Made by a program: the position numbers and the translations under genes. From positions 1 to 58,980 of the forward strand of contig DATHGT010000173.1 in NCBI GenBank assembly GCA_035317605.1: 58,980 nt of DNA, written 5' to 3'. This DNA is from DATHGT01 sp035317605. GTDB lineage: Bacteria > Methylomirabilota > Methylomirabilia > Rokubacteriales > CSP1-6. Shown here piece by piece: positions 18,808 through 26,397 of this stretch; the stretch's first letter is position 1, and every line of letters begins with the position of its first letter. A model generated the notes under the pieces. The model ran no database searches and was not told where the DNA came from. It saw only the letters and a program-made list of their open reading frames with translations.

Positions 18808-19884
18808 ATGACGATCAGCCGACGAACCTTTCTGAGCGGGAGTGCCGCGGCGGCCATCGCGGCCGGCGGGGCGCGGGCGGCGGGCGCACAGGGCGCCACG
18901 AAGGTGAAGTTCACGCTGCCGTGGATTCCCCACGGCGGCTATTCGCACGTCTTCGTGGCCAAGAAGCTCGGCTACTGGGAGAAGCGCGGGCTCGACGTGT
19001 CGATCGACCGTGGCTTCGGCTCGGGCGAGGTGTGCAAGACGCTCGGCCTCGGCCAGTACGAGTTCGGCAGTCTCGACCTCGGGGTCATGATCAACTGCGT
19101 CGGCAAGGGCCTGGATCTGGTGGCCACCGGCGGCCTCTCGCCGCGCTCGCCCGTCGGCATCTTCTCGCTGGCCAAGAAGAACATCCGCGCCCCGAAGGAT
19201 CTCGAGGGCAAGAAGGTCGCGTTCGCCACCGGCAGCGGCGACTTCCAGCTGTGGCCGGCGTTCGTGAAGGCCACCGGCATCGACGACGCGAAGGTGCAAA
19301 AGGTCTTCATGGGACCGGAGGCGCTGATCAAGTCGCTGATCGAGGAGCAGGTCGACGCCGAGGGGAACTTCTACGGCTCCATCGCGCCGAGCGTGTGGGC
19401 CCAGGGCCTCGACCTGAACCTCATGCTCTACGAGGATTATGGGGTCAGGATGTTCAGCCTCGTCTTCGCCACCCGCAGCAAGATCGTCAAGGAGCAGCCG
19501 GATCTGTGCGGCCGCTTCATGGACGGGGTCATGGAAGGGCTCGCCTACACCTATCTGCACCCGAACGAGTCCGTCGACATTCATCTGGCCATGGTCAAGG
19601 AGTTCCAGGGCAGCTCGACCAACCGCGACGTGGTCAAGCACGGCCAGGGCGTGATGACCGCGATGGGGCTGGTGCCGGACGTCGAGAAGAACGGGCTCGG
19701 TTTCATGGACCCCGAGGTGGTCAAGCGCACGCGCGAGACCGTGATCGCCTACATGGGCGCCAAGGACGTGCCGGCCGCCGACCAGCTCTACACCAACGCC
19801 TTCGCGGGCCGGATCAAGCTCACCCCGGCCCAGTGGTCGGGCGTGCGGGAGGGCGTCAAGCGCTACGTCCCGGTGAAAGCCTGA
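18808..19884 (+). CDS. ABC transporter substrate-binding protein, NMT1/THI5-like, Tat-exported
   Basis: This 358-residue periplasmic binding protein completes the NitT/TauT importer. A Tat-type leader is present (ISRRTFLSGSAAAAIAAGG). The mature start KVKFTLPWIPHGGYSHVFVAKK resembles NMT1/THI5-like proteins, which bind pyrimidine precursors, sulfonates or similar ligands. Ribosome site GAGGAG lies before ATG 18808. It is 24 bases after the permease stop. The selenoprotein gene follows 86 bases later on the same strand, so readthrough into the redox genes is possible. Confidence 0.92.
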   Translation: MTISRRTFLSGSAAAAIAAGGARAAGAQGATKVKFTLPWIPHGGYSHVFVAKKLGYWEKRGLDVSIDRGFGSGEVCKTLGLGQYEFGSLDLGVMINCVGKGLDLVATGGLSPRSPVGIFSLAKKNIRAPKDLEGKKVAFATGSGDFQLWPAFVKATGIDDAKVQKVFMGPEALIKSLIEEQVDAEGNFYGSIAPSVWAQGLDLNLMLYEDYGVRMFSLVFATRSKIVKEQPDLCGRFMDGVMEGLAYTYLHPNESVDIHLAMVKEFQGSSTNRDVVKHGQGVMTAMGLVPDVEKNGLGFMDPEVVKRTRETVIAYMGAKDVPAADQLYTNAFAGRIKLTPAQWSGVREGVKRYVPVKA

Positions 19885-19970
19885 AAGTGGTCTAGTCGAG
19901 TCACGCAGCCGTGGATCTTGTCAGCGCCTGCGGTGGCGCCCAAGCTGAGACGTAGACAAGGAGGTCGTCC

Positions 19971-20522
19971 ATGCCGCGTGTGAGTGAGATCGACAGTCAC
20001 GGTGGGGAGCCGACGCTTCAGCCGATCTTCGCCAAGGAGCAGGAGGCGTTCGGCGGGGCGCTCAATACCACGAAGGTCTATGCGCATCGGCCGCCGGTAC
20101 TCAAGGCCATGAAGGACATGGCCGAGGCGATCGAGCGTGGCGCGCTGATCGAGTCCCAGCTTCGCTCCCTCGTCTACTTGAAGGTCGCGCTGATCAACGG
20201 GTGCCCGTTCTGAATCGACGCCAACGCGGCCAGGGGGCTGCGAGCGGGCGCGAGCGAGGAGAAGGTCCATGAGCTGCCGGCGTTTCGCACCAGCGCGCTG
20301 TTCGAGGAGCGCGAGCGCGTGGCCTTCGAGCTGGCCGAGCGCATGACCATCACCGGCGAGCGCGTGGACGACGAGCTGTTCGAGCGGGTGCGCAAGCATT
20401 TCTCGGAGGACGAGACCGTCGAGCTGGTGGCCATCGCCGGCTACGAGAACATGCGCAGCAAGATGAACGTGGCCCTCGGCATCGAGGCGCAGGGATTCTG
20501 CGTGATAGGAGTGAAGCGATGA
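19971..20522 (+). CDS. AhpD/carboxymuconolactone decarboxylase-like protein, predicted selenoprotein (in-frame TGA)
   Basis: The frame is open from ATG 19971 (behind AAGGAGG) to TGA 20520-20522 except for one TGA at 20211-20213. That codon falls exactly where AhpD-like proteins have the second Cys of CxxC: residues 78-81 read C-P-F-TGA, followed by IDAN. Family homology continues in the same frame (FRTSALFEERERVAFELAERM; the ERMTITGERVDD segment; VAIAGYENM). A CxxU redox centre is known for Sec-containing AhpD-like proteins. A bacterial-type SECIS hairpin follows the TGA at the right distance. The product would be 183 residues with Sec81, a thiol/selenol oxidoreductase. The stop overlaps the molybdopterin oxidoreductase start (ATGA), so readthrough would also matter for coupling. 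The alternative is a nonsense pseudogene, which is much less likely given the position. Confidence 0.85.
20225..20242 (+). promoter_or_regulatory. Candidate bacterial SECIS element
   Basis: CGCGGCC pairs with GGCTGCG (7 bp, one G-U) around the loop AGGG. The loop begins 18 bases after the TGA at 20211-20213. Bacterial SECIS elements need a short stem with G residues in the apical loop about 16-37 bases after UGA, and this fits. Confidence 0.7.
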
Positions 20523-22549
20523 GCGTGGTGACTCATCCAAGCGTGTGCCCTCTCGATTGCCCCGACACGTGCAGCCTCTCGGTGAGCGTGGAGAACGACG
20601 TCATCGTCTCGATCCGCGGCTCGCACGCCAACCCGTACACGGCAGGCGTGCTGTGCGCGAAGGTGCCGGCCGCGTATCCCGAGTTCGTCCACGGCGAGGG
20701 CCGGCTGCGCACGCCGCTGCGCCGCGTCGGCAAGAAAGGCGAGGGCCGATTCGAGCGCATCGGCTGGGACGAGGCGCTCGACCTGATCCATCAGCGCTTC
20801 ACCGCGATCATGGCCGAGCACGGACCCCAGGCGATCCTGCCGCTGAACTACGCGGGGCCGCACGGCTTCCTGGCCGGTGGCTCGATGGATCTTCGGTTCT
20901 TCCACAAGCTCGGCGCCTCGCTGCTCGACCGCCGCCCGCTCTGCGGCGGCATCCGCAGCGAAGCGTGGGTCGGGACGTTCGGCGCGGTGCCGGGCATCCG
21001 GCCCGAGCAGGCGGAAGCGGCCAAGCTGATCGTGGCCTGGGGCAACAACGTCACGTGGACGAACCTGCACTTCGTGCCGATCATCAACCGGGCCCGGCGC
21101 GCGGGCGGCAAGCTGGTGGTCGTCGATCCCAAGCGCACCAAGATCGCCGAGCAGGCCGACCTGCACCTGGCGCTGCGGCCCGGCACCGACGTGGTGCTGG
21201 CGTGGGCGGTGACCAACGAGCTGGAGTGCGCGGGCGCGCTCGACCGCGAGTTCATCGCGCGTCACGTCCAGGGCTTCGATCAATACATGGAGCGCGTGCG
21301 CCGCTACCCGGTCGACGTCGCCGCGCAGATTTGCGGCGTGCCCGAGGCGCAGATCCGCGAGTTCGCGGAGTGGTTCCAAACCGCCTCGCCGGTGGCGGTC
21401 AGCGTGGGCAACGGGCTCGAGCGCAACCAGAACGGCGGCAGCGGCGTCCGCGCGGTGTTCGCGCTGCCCGCGCTGGCCGGTAAGCTCGGCGTGCGCGGCG
21501 GCGGTCTCGTCAACGGCGCCGGCTTCGCGTTCCCCAAGACACCGGCGCGTCTGGCCCGGCCAGAGTTCATTCCGTCGAACACGCGGACGATCAACATCAT
21601 CGACGTGGGCCGAGACCTGCTCGACCCGAAGCTCTCGCCGCCGATCAAGGCGCTGTTCGTCTACAACCACAACCCGCTGGTCGTCCATCCCGAGCAGAAC
21701 CGGCTGCGCCGCGGTCTCGAGCGCGACGATCTCTTCATCGTCGGCTGCGACGTGGTGATGACCGACAGTCTCGACTACGCCGACGTGGTGCTGCCCGCGT
21801 GCAGTCACTTCGAGCACCACGATCTGTTCGCCGCCTACGGCACGCATTGGTTGCAGCGCTCGGAGCCCGTGATCCCGCCCCAGGCCGAGGCGCTGCCCAA
21901 CACCGAGATCTTCCGTCGCCTGGCCGCCCGCTTCGGATTCACGGACCCCGCGTTCACCGCGACCGACGCCGAGCTGATGGACGACGCGCTCGATCCGACG
22001 GACGCCCGACTCGACGGCGTGCGCCCGAGCCGCCTCCCGACCGATCGCGCGATCGCGATGACCGCCAAGGGCGAGGAGTTCACGCTGTTCGCCAACGTGT
22101 TCCCGAAGACGCCCTCGGGCAAGGTCGAGCTGGAGTCGACGTATCTGCGGAACAAGTACGGCGCGCCCCTGGCCGACTTTCGCCCGGTCGAGTCGCGCTA
22201 TCCGCTCGCCCTGATCTCGCCGGCGTCCGACAAGCGCATCACCGCGACGTTCGGGGGCTGCCGCGACAGCGCGGCCACGCCGCCGCTCGAGATGCACCCG
22301 GATGACGCGAACGCGCGCGGGCTGCGCGACGGCGATCGGGTGAAGGTGTGGAACGACCTCGGCGAGGTTCACCTCACGCTGGAGGTGACTGCCGATGTCC
22401 CCCCCGGCGTCGTCTGCTCGCTCAAGGGCGCCTGGATGCGCACCACCGACAACGGCCAGACCGTCTCCGCCCTCGCCCCGTCCCACCACGCCGACATCTC
22501 CGAGGGCGCCTGCTACAACGACGCCCGCGTGGAGGTCGCGCGGCTGTAA
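20519..22549 (+). CDS. Molybdopterin-dependent oxidoreductase (formate dehydrogenase/DMSO reductase superfamily)
   Basis: This 676-residue catalytic subunit binds a [4Fe-4S] cluster and bis-MGD. The cluster motif is Cys10, Cys14, Cys18 and Cys46 (C-x3-C-x3-C-x27-C), with Lys48 two residues after the last Cys as in the electron-relay position. Molybdopterin blocks follow: GWDEALDLI, NYAGPHGFLAGGS, VDPKRTKIAEQAD and the C-terminal MoCo-binding domain (HPDDANARGLRDGDRVKVW). Cys142 in RPLCGG is a candidate Mo ligand. There is no signal peptide, so it is probably cytoplasmic. The ATG overlaps the stop of the AhpD-like selenoprotein, which suggests that the two act together. The substrate is not assigned. 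Confidence 0.92.
   Translation: MSVVTHPSVCPLDCPDTCSLSVSVENDVIVSIRGSHANPYTAGVLCAKVPAAYPEFVHGEGRLRTPLRRVGKKGEGRFERIGWDEALDLIHQRFTAIMAEHGPQAILPLNYAGPHGFLAGGSMDLRFFHKLGASLLDRRPLCGGIRSEAWVGTFGAVPGIRPEQAEAAKLIVAWGNNVTWTNLHFVPIINRARRAGGKLVVVDPKRTKIAEQADLHLALRPGTDVVLAWAVTNELECAGALDREFIARHVQGFDQYMERVRRYPVDVAAQICGVPEAQIREFAEWFQTASPVAVSVGNGLERNQNGGSGVRAVFALPALAGKLGVRGGGLVNGAGFAFPKTPARLARPEFIPSNTRTINIIDVGRDLLDPKLSPPIKALFVYNHNPLVVHPEQNRLRRGLERDDLFIVGCDVVMTDSLDYADVVLPACSHFEHHDLFAAYGTHWLQRSEPVIPPQAEALPNTEIFRRLAARFGFTDPAFTATDAELMDDALDPTDARLDGVRPSRLPTDRAIAMTAKGEEFTLFANVFPKTPSGKVELESTYLRNKYGAPLADFRPVESRYPLALISPASDKRITATFGGCRDSAATPPLEMHPDDANARGLRDGDRVKVWNDLGEVHLTLEVTADVPPGVVCSLKGAWMRTTDNGQTVSALAPSHHADISEGACYNDARVEVARL
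22496..22546 (+). repeat. Direct repeat copy A: 3' end of the molybdopterin oxidoreductase gene
   Basis: The last 51 coding bases (encoding ISEGACYNDARVEVARL) recur at 28368-28418 with 43 of 51 identities. The repeats bracket the three membrane-protein genes. Confidence 0.6.
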
Positions 22550-22753
22550 CGCTTCCCCAGCGAGAAGTCCTTGCGCCGTAGAAAGAAAAGATAGTGTCCC
22601 TCTCCGAGGGGCAGCTGGCCGGGGACGTACAGCCTGGCGTGCGCGGGCGATGTGGCGGTGCGTGAGGCCAAGCATGTCGCAGGCGTAGAGCCGCGAATCG
22701 TAGCACCGCGGACGTAAAGGAGCACGAGCCTGGTCGTGTAGCAGTCGTACCCG
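22547..22753. other. Intergenic stretch with no recognised gene
   Basis: About 200 bases after the molybdopterin oxidoreductase. A minus-strand open frame of 87 residues spans 22513-22776, but it overlaps the oxidoreductase end and shows no family resemblance. No hairpin with a T-tract was seen. It may hold debris from the event that placed the membrane-protein genes here. Confidence 0.4.
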
Positions 22754-22783
22754 TTGACGGTTGAGCAGGCCAGCATCTAGCAT
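22754..22783 (+). promoter_or_regulatory. Sigma-70-type promoter for the membrane-protein operon
   Basis: TTGACG (22754-22759), 18-base spacer, TAGCAT (22778-22783). The GTG at 22791 begins 7 bases after the -10, so the mRNA would be essentially leaderless. Confidence 0.65.
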
Positions 22784-22790
22784 GATCGGC

Positions 22791-24608
22791 GTGGCGTCGC
22801 ATGGCATGCGGACTCGTTCATGGGTGGTCGAGCGGATATCTGGCCCGGTCCTCACCACGACGCTCGGAATCCTCATCTCTCTCGTGCCGGTGACCGTTCT
22901 GCTGTGGCACCGGCAGCTCCCCAACAATCCTGAGGTCTTTCGCTACCTGCTTCTGTCCGAGTTATTCAGCGCCGCGATCACCAGCGGCGCATGGTACCCG
23001 CGTTGGCTCCCAGACCTGAACGGGGGCTATGGCTACCCGTTGTTCGTCTTCTATCAACCTGGCTACTTCTATGTCTCGCACGTTCTCTCTTTCGTGAGCC
23101 CGCCCGTTCTTCGATGCGCGCTCACCCTGAGCGTCGTCGCGCTGGCCGGCGGAATGGGCGCGTATTGCCTGATCCGCTGCTTTCTGTCTCGGGGCGCCAG
23201 CCTCCTCTTGCTGTTGATGTTTCAGCTCACCCCGTATCATTTCACCGAGATCTACGGGCGCGGGGACTTGAGCGAGTGGATCGTCCTGCAACTGTCCCCC
23301 TGGCCGCTCTATTTCCTGTATCGTCTCGCACGTACGCCCGCCGACGGCCGCGCCCATCCCTGGTTCGCCATCGGGCTGGGCCTCGCCGTGACGAGCGTGA
23401 CCTACGCCCATCCCGTGGCGTGCGTGTTCTTCTTGCCGGCTCTCGTCGTGATGGGCGGCGTGCTGGGGCTGAGCGTGGCGCCCGGTGACAAGCTCGCCTT
23501 CTTCACGCGAGCGTTTCTGGGGCTCCTGATCGGCGTCACGCTGAGCGCACCCTACTGGCTGACCGTGCTCACCATGAAAGGGCACGTGAACATCCAGGCG
23601 ACTGTGGGCGGGCACTACGATCCGCTCGCGCACTTGCTGTCCCCGCTGGCGTTTTTCCGGTCTGACGCCGACGCGCTCTCGCGACGGCTGGGGCTCTCGT
23701 TCGAGCTCGGGCCGGTCCATTTCCTGCTCGCCCTGGTCGGAGTATGGTGCGGCCGCCGCCGGCCGTTCGTCCTCGCCGCCTTCGTCATCTATGTCGCCTT
23801 CCTGCTGCTGATGACTCCGGCGTCCGCCTCGGCGTGGTCGCATTACCCGCTGTACCTGATGCAGTTTCCGTGGCGACTGCTGGCCGTCACCGCGATCTTC
23901 CAGCTGATATGCATGCTCGGCGTGGCTGAGCTCAACCGGAAGGCCGACCGTAAGGAAGTCGTTGTGGCGGTGACGATGGTCATCGTCGCCGGCCTCTGGC
24001 ATGCGGGCGTGTGGACGTTCAAACCAATGCCGCCGAACGTCCTGGAGTCGGCGAACGTTCGGCGAGTCATTGCCGCCAGCTTTCCCGCGGGCGTTGGATT
24101 CGTGCCGCTCGACCTCGCGACACCGAAGGCCGACGACGTGAGGATCGCCGCGGCCAACGCCCGGCATGCGTTGCCGCTCAGCCCGATCTCGACGTTCGAC
24201 GTCCAGGAGTGGATGCCGATCACCGCGCTCGGGGCCCCGCCGAGAACGTCTCGCGGCGAACCGCTCCTCGAAGTCCTCGCGGGGGCGGCCTCGATCGTGC
24301 CCGGGCACGCCAGCTCGAGGTTCCGGTTGGACTATGCCATCGACGCGTCGGTTGCCTCGACCATTCTGGTCAATCAGCTGTATCTCCCGGGGTGGAGAGT
24401 GACCGTGAATGGTCGCGACTTTTCGGATGCCACCCTCCGGGAACAGGTTCGCCCGGACGGTCGTATCGCCGTGATCACGGGCCCCGGTAGATATCGGCTG
24501 CAAGCGTGGTATGACGGGCCTCCGGGGTGGCGGGCGAGATCCGTCGTCATGCTCGTGGTGATCGGCGGCTGCCTGCTGTGGCTCTTCCGCCCTTCACGGG
24601 CGCGTTGA
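22791..24608 (+). CDS. Polytopic membrane protein, PTPS_related/YfhO-like (copy 1)
   Basis: This protein of about 605 residues has many transmembrane helices in its first 400 residues and a C-terminal beta-rich extracytoplasmic domain (for example LVNQLYLPGWRVTVNGR). Family blocks are PDLNGGYGYPLFVFYQPGYFY, LTPYHFTEIYGRGDLSEW and LSAPYWLTVL, as in the 6-pyruvoyl-tetrahydropterin-synthase-related and YfhO membrane proteins. These are thought to be lipid-linked-sugar glycosyltransferases of GT-C type; no substrate is known. GTG 22791 is preferred over ATG 22782 because the latter lies inside the -10 box. The gene is tandem with a close paralogue. Confidence 0.8.
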   Translation: MASHGMRTRSWVVERISGPVLTTTLGILISLVPVTVLLWHRQLPNNPEVFRYLLLSELFSAAITSGAWYPRWLPDLNGGYGYPLFVFYQPGYFYVSHVLSFVSPPVLRCALTLSVVALAGGMGAYCLIRCFLSRGASLLLLLMFQLTPYHFTEIYGRGDLSEWIVLQLSPWPLYFLYRLARTPADGRAHPWFAIGLGLAVTSVTYAHPVACVFFLPALVVMGGVLGLSVAPGDKLAFFTRAFLGLLIGVTLSAPYWLTVLTMKGHVNIQATVGGHYDPLAHLLSPLAFFRSDADALSRRLGLSFELGPVHFLLALVGVWCGRRRPFVLAAFVIYVAFLLLMTPASASAWSHYPLYLMQFPWRLLAVTAIFQLICMLGVAELNRKADRKEVVVAVTMVIVAGLWHAGVWTFKPMPPNVLESANVRRVIAASFPAGVGFVPLDLATPKADDVRIAAANARHALPLSPISTFDVQEWMPITALGAPPRTSRGEPLLEVLAGAASIVPGHASSRFRLDYAIDASVASTILVNQLYLPGWRVTVNGRDFSDATLREQVRPDGRIAVITGPGRYRLQAWYDGPPGWRARSVVMLVVIGGCLLWLFRPSRAR

Positions 24609-24618
24609 AGGCGCCCGC

Positions 24619-26397
24619 GTGCCCATCACGCCCTCTCGATGGCAGACGAGTCTCAACCGGGTCCTCGTCCTCGTCATCTCCCTCCTGCCGGTCGGCGCGC
24701 TGCTGTGGCACCGCCGACTCCCGAATGCTCCGGACTTCTTCCGTCACCTCGTGCTGTCAGAGCTCTTCAGCGAGGCGATCTCAGCCGGCGTCTGGTATCC
24801 GCGCTGGATTCCCGACCTGAACGGGGGCTACGGCTACCCCGTCTTCGTCTTCTATCAACCCGGGTACTTCTACGTCGCGCATCTGTTCTCCCTCGCGGAT
24901 CCGCCCGTCGTGAGATGCGCGCTCACTCTCGGCGCCATCGCGCTGATCGGTGGGCTCGGCGCCTATCGCCTGATCCGCAGCTTCTTCCCGCCTCGGGTCA
25001 GTCTCTTCTTCCTTCTGATGTTCCAGCTGACCCCGTACCATTTCACGGAAATCTATCGGCTGGGACATCTGTCCGAGTGGATCGCGTTGCAGCTTTCGCC
25101 CTGGCCGCTTCATCTGCTCTATTGTCTCGCCCGGACGCCTCCGGATCGTCGTGCCCAGCCCTGGCTGGGTATCGGGTTCGCGCTCGCCCTGACCGGCATG
25201 TGCTACGCGCATCCCGTGACGCTGGTCTTCTTCCTTCCCACGCTCGTGGCCATGGCGTGCGGGCAGGGGCTGAGCCTCCCGCCTCGGGATCGGCCACCAT
25301 ACTTCCGGCGAGCGTTCCTGGGAATACTGATGGCCGTGGTGCTCAGCTCACCGTACTGGCTCACGGTCGCCACCATGCGTCGGTACGTGAACAGCCACGC
25401 CGCGCTCGGAGGATACTTCGATCCCGTGACGCACCTGTTGTCGCCGGTGGCATTCGTCTGGTCCGAGGCCGACATGCTTTCGCGACACCTGGGGCTGTCG
25501 TTCGAACTCGGTCCCGTCCACATCGTGCTCGCCCTGGCCGGCGCATGGTGGGGCCGCCGGAACCCGTTCGTGACGACCGCGTTCGTGCTCTACGCCGCAT
25601 TGCTCCTTCTCATGACGCCTGCCGTTCCTTGGTTTTGGTCGCTGTATCCGTTCTACCTCGTTCAGTTTCCGTGGCGACTCCTGGCCGTCAGTGCGGTCTT
25701 TCAACTGATCAGCATGCTCGGACTGGCCAGGCTCGACCGGATCGGGGACCGGACGGCGGTCGCCCTCGCGGTGGCGCTGGTGATGTTCACGGCCGTGTGG
25801 CACTCGGATGAGCTGGTGTTCAGACCGATGCCCGGGAATGTGCTGGAGTCGCCCGAGGCGCGTCGAATGATCGGCGAGAGCTTTCCAGCCCCCGCGACGT
25901 TCGTTCCGGTGGACGTGGCCACGCCGAGCGCGAGGGACGTGAGGAACGCGATGGCCAACGTGCGCCACGCGGTGCCGCAGACCCGCCTGGCCACGCTGGA
26001 CGGAGCCTCGGAATGGATGCCGATCACGGCCGTCGGGCACCCCCTTCGGGGGCCGCGGGGTGAATCGTTCCTCGAATCCCTGAATGGATTAGCCTCGTGG
26101 GTCGCGAACAAGGGCAGTTCCAAGTTCCGGCTGGACTACGTGATCGATGTCGTAACCTCCTCCACCGTCCTCGTGAACCAGCTGTATCTGCCGGGGTGGC
26201 GCGTATCGCTGAACGGGCGAGCGGTGCCGGATGCGACGCTCCGGGACCACGTCCACCCCGATGGTCGCATCGCGGTGAGCCTGGGTCCGGGCAGGCATCG
26301 GTTGCAGGCGTGGTACGACGGACCGCCGGGCTGGCGGTGGAAACTCTTGACCATGCTCACGATGGCCGGAGGGTTCATCGTGTGGATGTTCAGATGA
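24619..26397 (+). CDS. Polytopic membrane protein, PTPS_related/YfhO-like (copy 2)
   Basis: This 592-residue paralogue of the preceding gene has the same length, topology and blocks (LNGGYGYPVFVFYQPGYFYVAH; LTPYHFTEIYRLGHLSEW; LVNQLYLPGWRVSLNGR). It starts at GTG 24619, 10 bases after the first copy ends. The two proteins align over their whole length with many identical stretches, so this is a tandem duplication kept under selection. The C-terminal domain again ends with WYDGPPGWRW before a last helix. Predicted role: envelope glycan or lipid modification at the outer face of the inner membrane. The stop overlaps the next start (ATGA). Confidence 0.8.
   Translation: MPITPSRWQTSLNRVLVLVISLLPVGALLWHRRLPNAPDFFRHLVLSELFSEAISAGVWYPRWIPDLNGGYGYPVFVFYQPGYFYVAHLFSLADPPVVRCALTLGAIALIGGLGAYRLIRSFFPPRVSLFFLLMFQLTPYHFTEIYRLGHLSEWIALQLSPWPLHLLYCLARTPPDRRAQPWLGIGFALALTGMCYAHPVTLVFFLPTLVAMACGQGLSLPPRDRPPYFRRAFLGILMAVVLSSPYWLTVATMRRYVNSHAALGGYFDPVTHLLSPVAFVWSEADMLSRHLGLSFELGPVHIVLALAGAWWGRRNPFVTTAFVLYAALLLLMTPAVPWFWSLYPFYLVQFPWRLLAVSAVFQLISMLGLARLDRIGDRTAVALAVALVMFTAVWHSDELVFRPMPGNVLESPEARRMIGESFPAPATFVPVDVATPSARDVRNAMANVRHAVPQTRLATLDGASEWMPITAVGHPLRGPRGESFLESLNGLASWVANKGSSKFRLDYVIDVVTSSTVLVNQLYLPGWRVSLNGRAVPDATLRDHVHPDGRIAVSLGPGRHRLQAWYDGPPGWRWKLLTMLTMAGGFIVWMFR

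Noticed and set aside
20211..20213. Simple nonsense mutation explaining the split AhpD-like gene
   Set aside because: The TGA falls exactly on the redox Cys position, the frame is otherwise clean, and a SECIS-like hairpin follows. Recoding explains all of this better.
22513..22776. 87-residue minus-strand open frame in the gap after the molybdopterin oxidoreductase
   Set aside because: It overlaps the oxidoreductase end and the promoter of the next operon and shows no recognisable family or ribosome site.
20441..22927. 828-residue minus-strand open frame antisense to the molybdopterin oxidoreductase
   Set aside because: Same shadow pattern; the plus-strand product has a complete iron-sulfur and MoCo motif set.
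26097..26393. N-terminal extension of the GT39-like protein
   Set aside because: The extension is an out-of-frame shadow of the preceding gene. ATG 26394 in an ATGA overlap gives a natural N-terminus.
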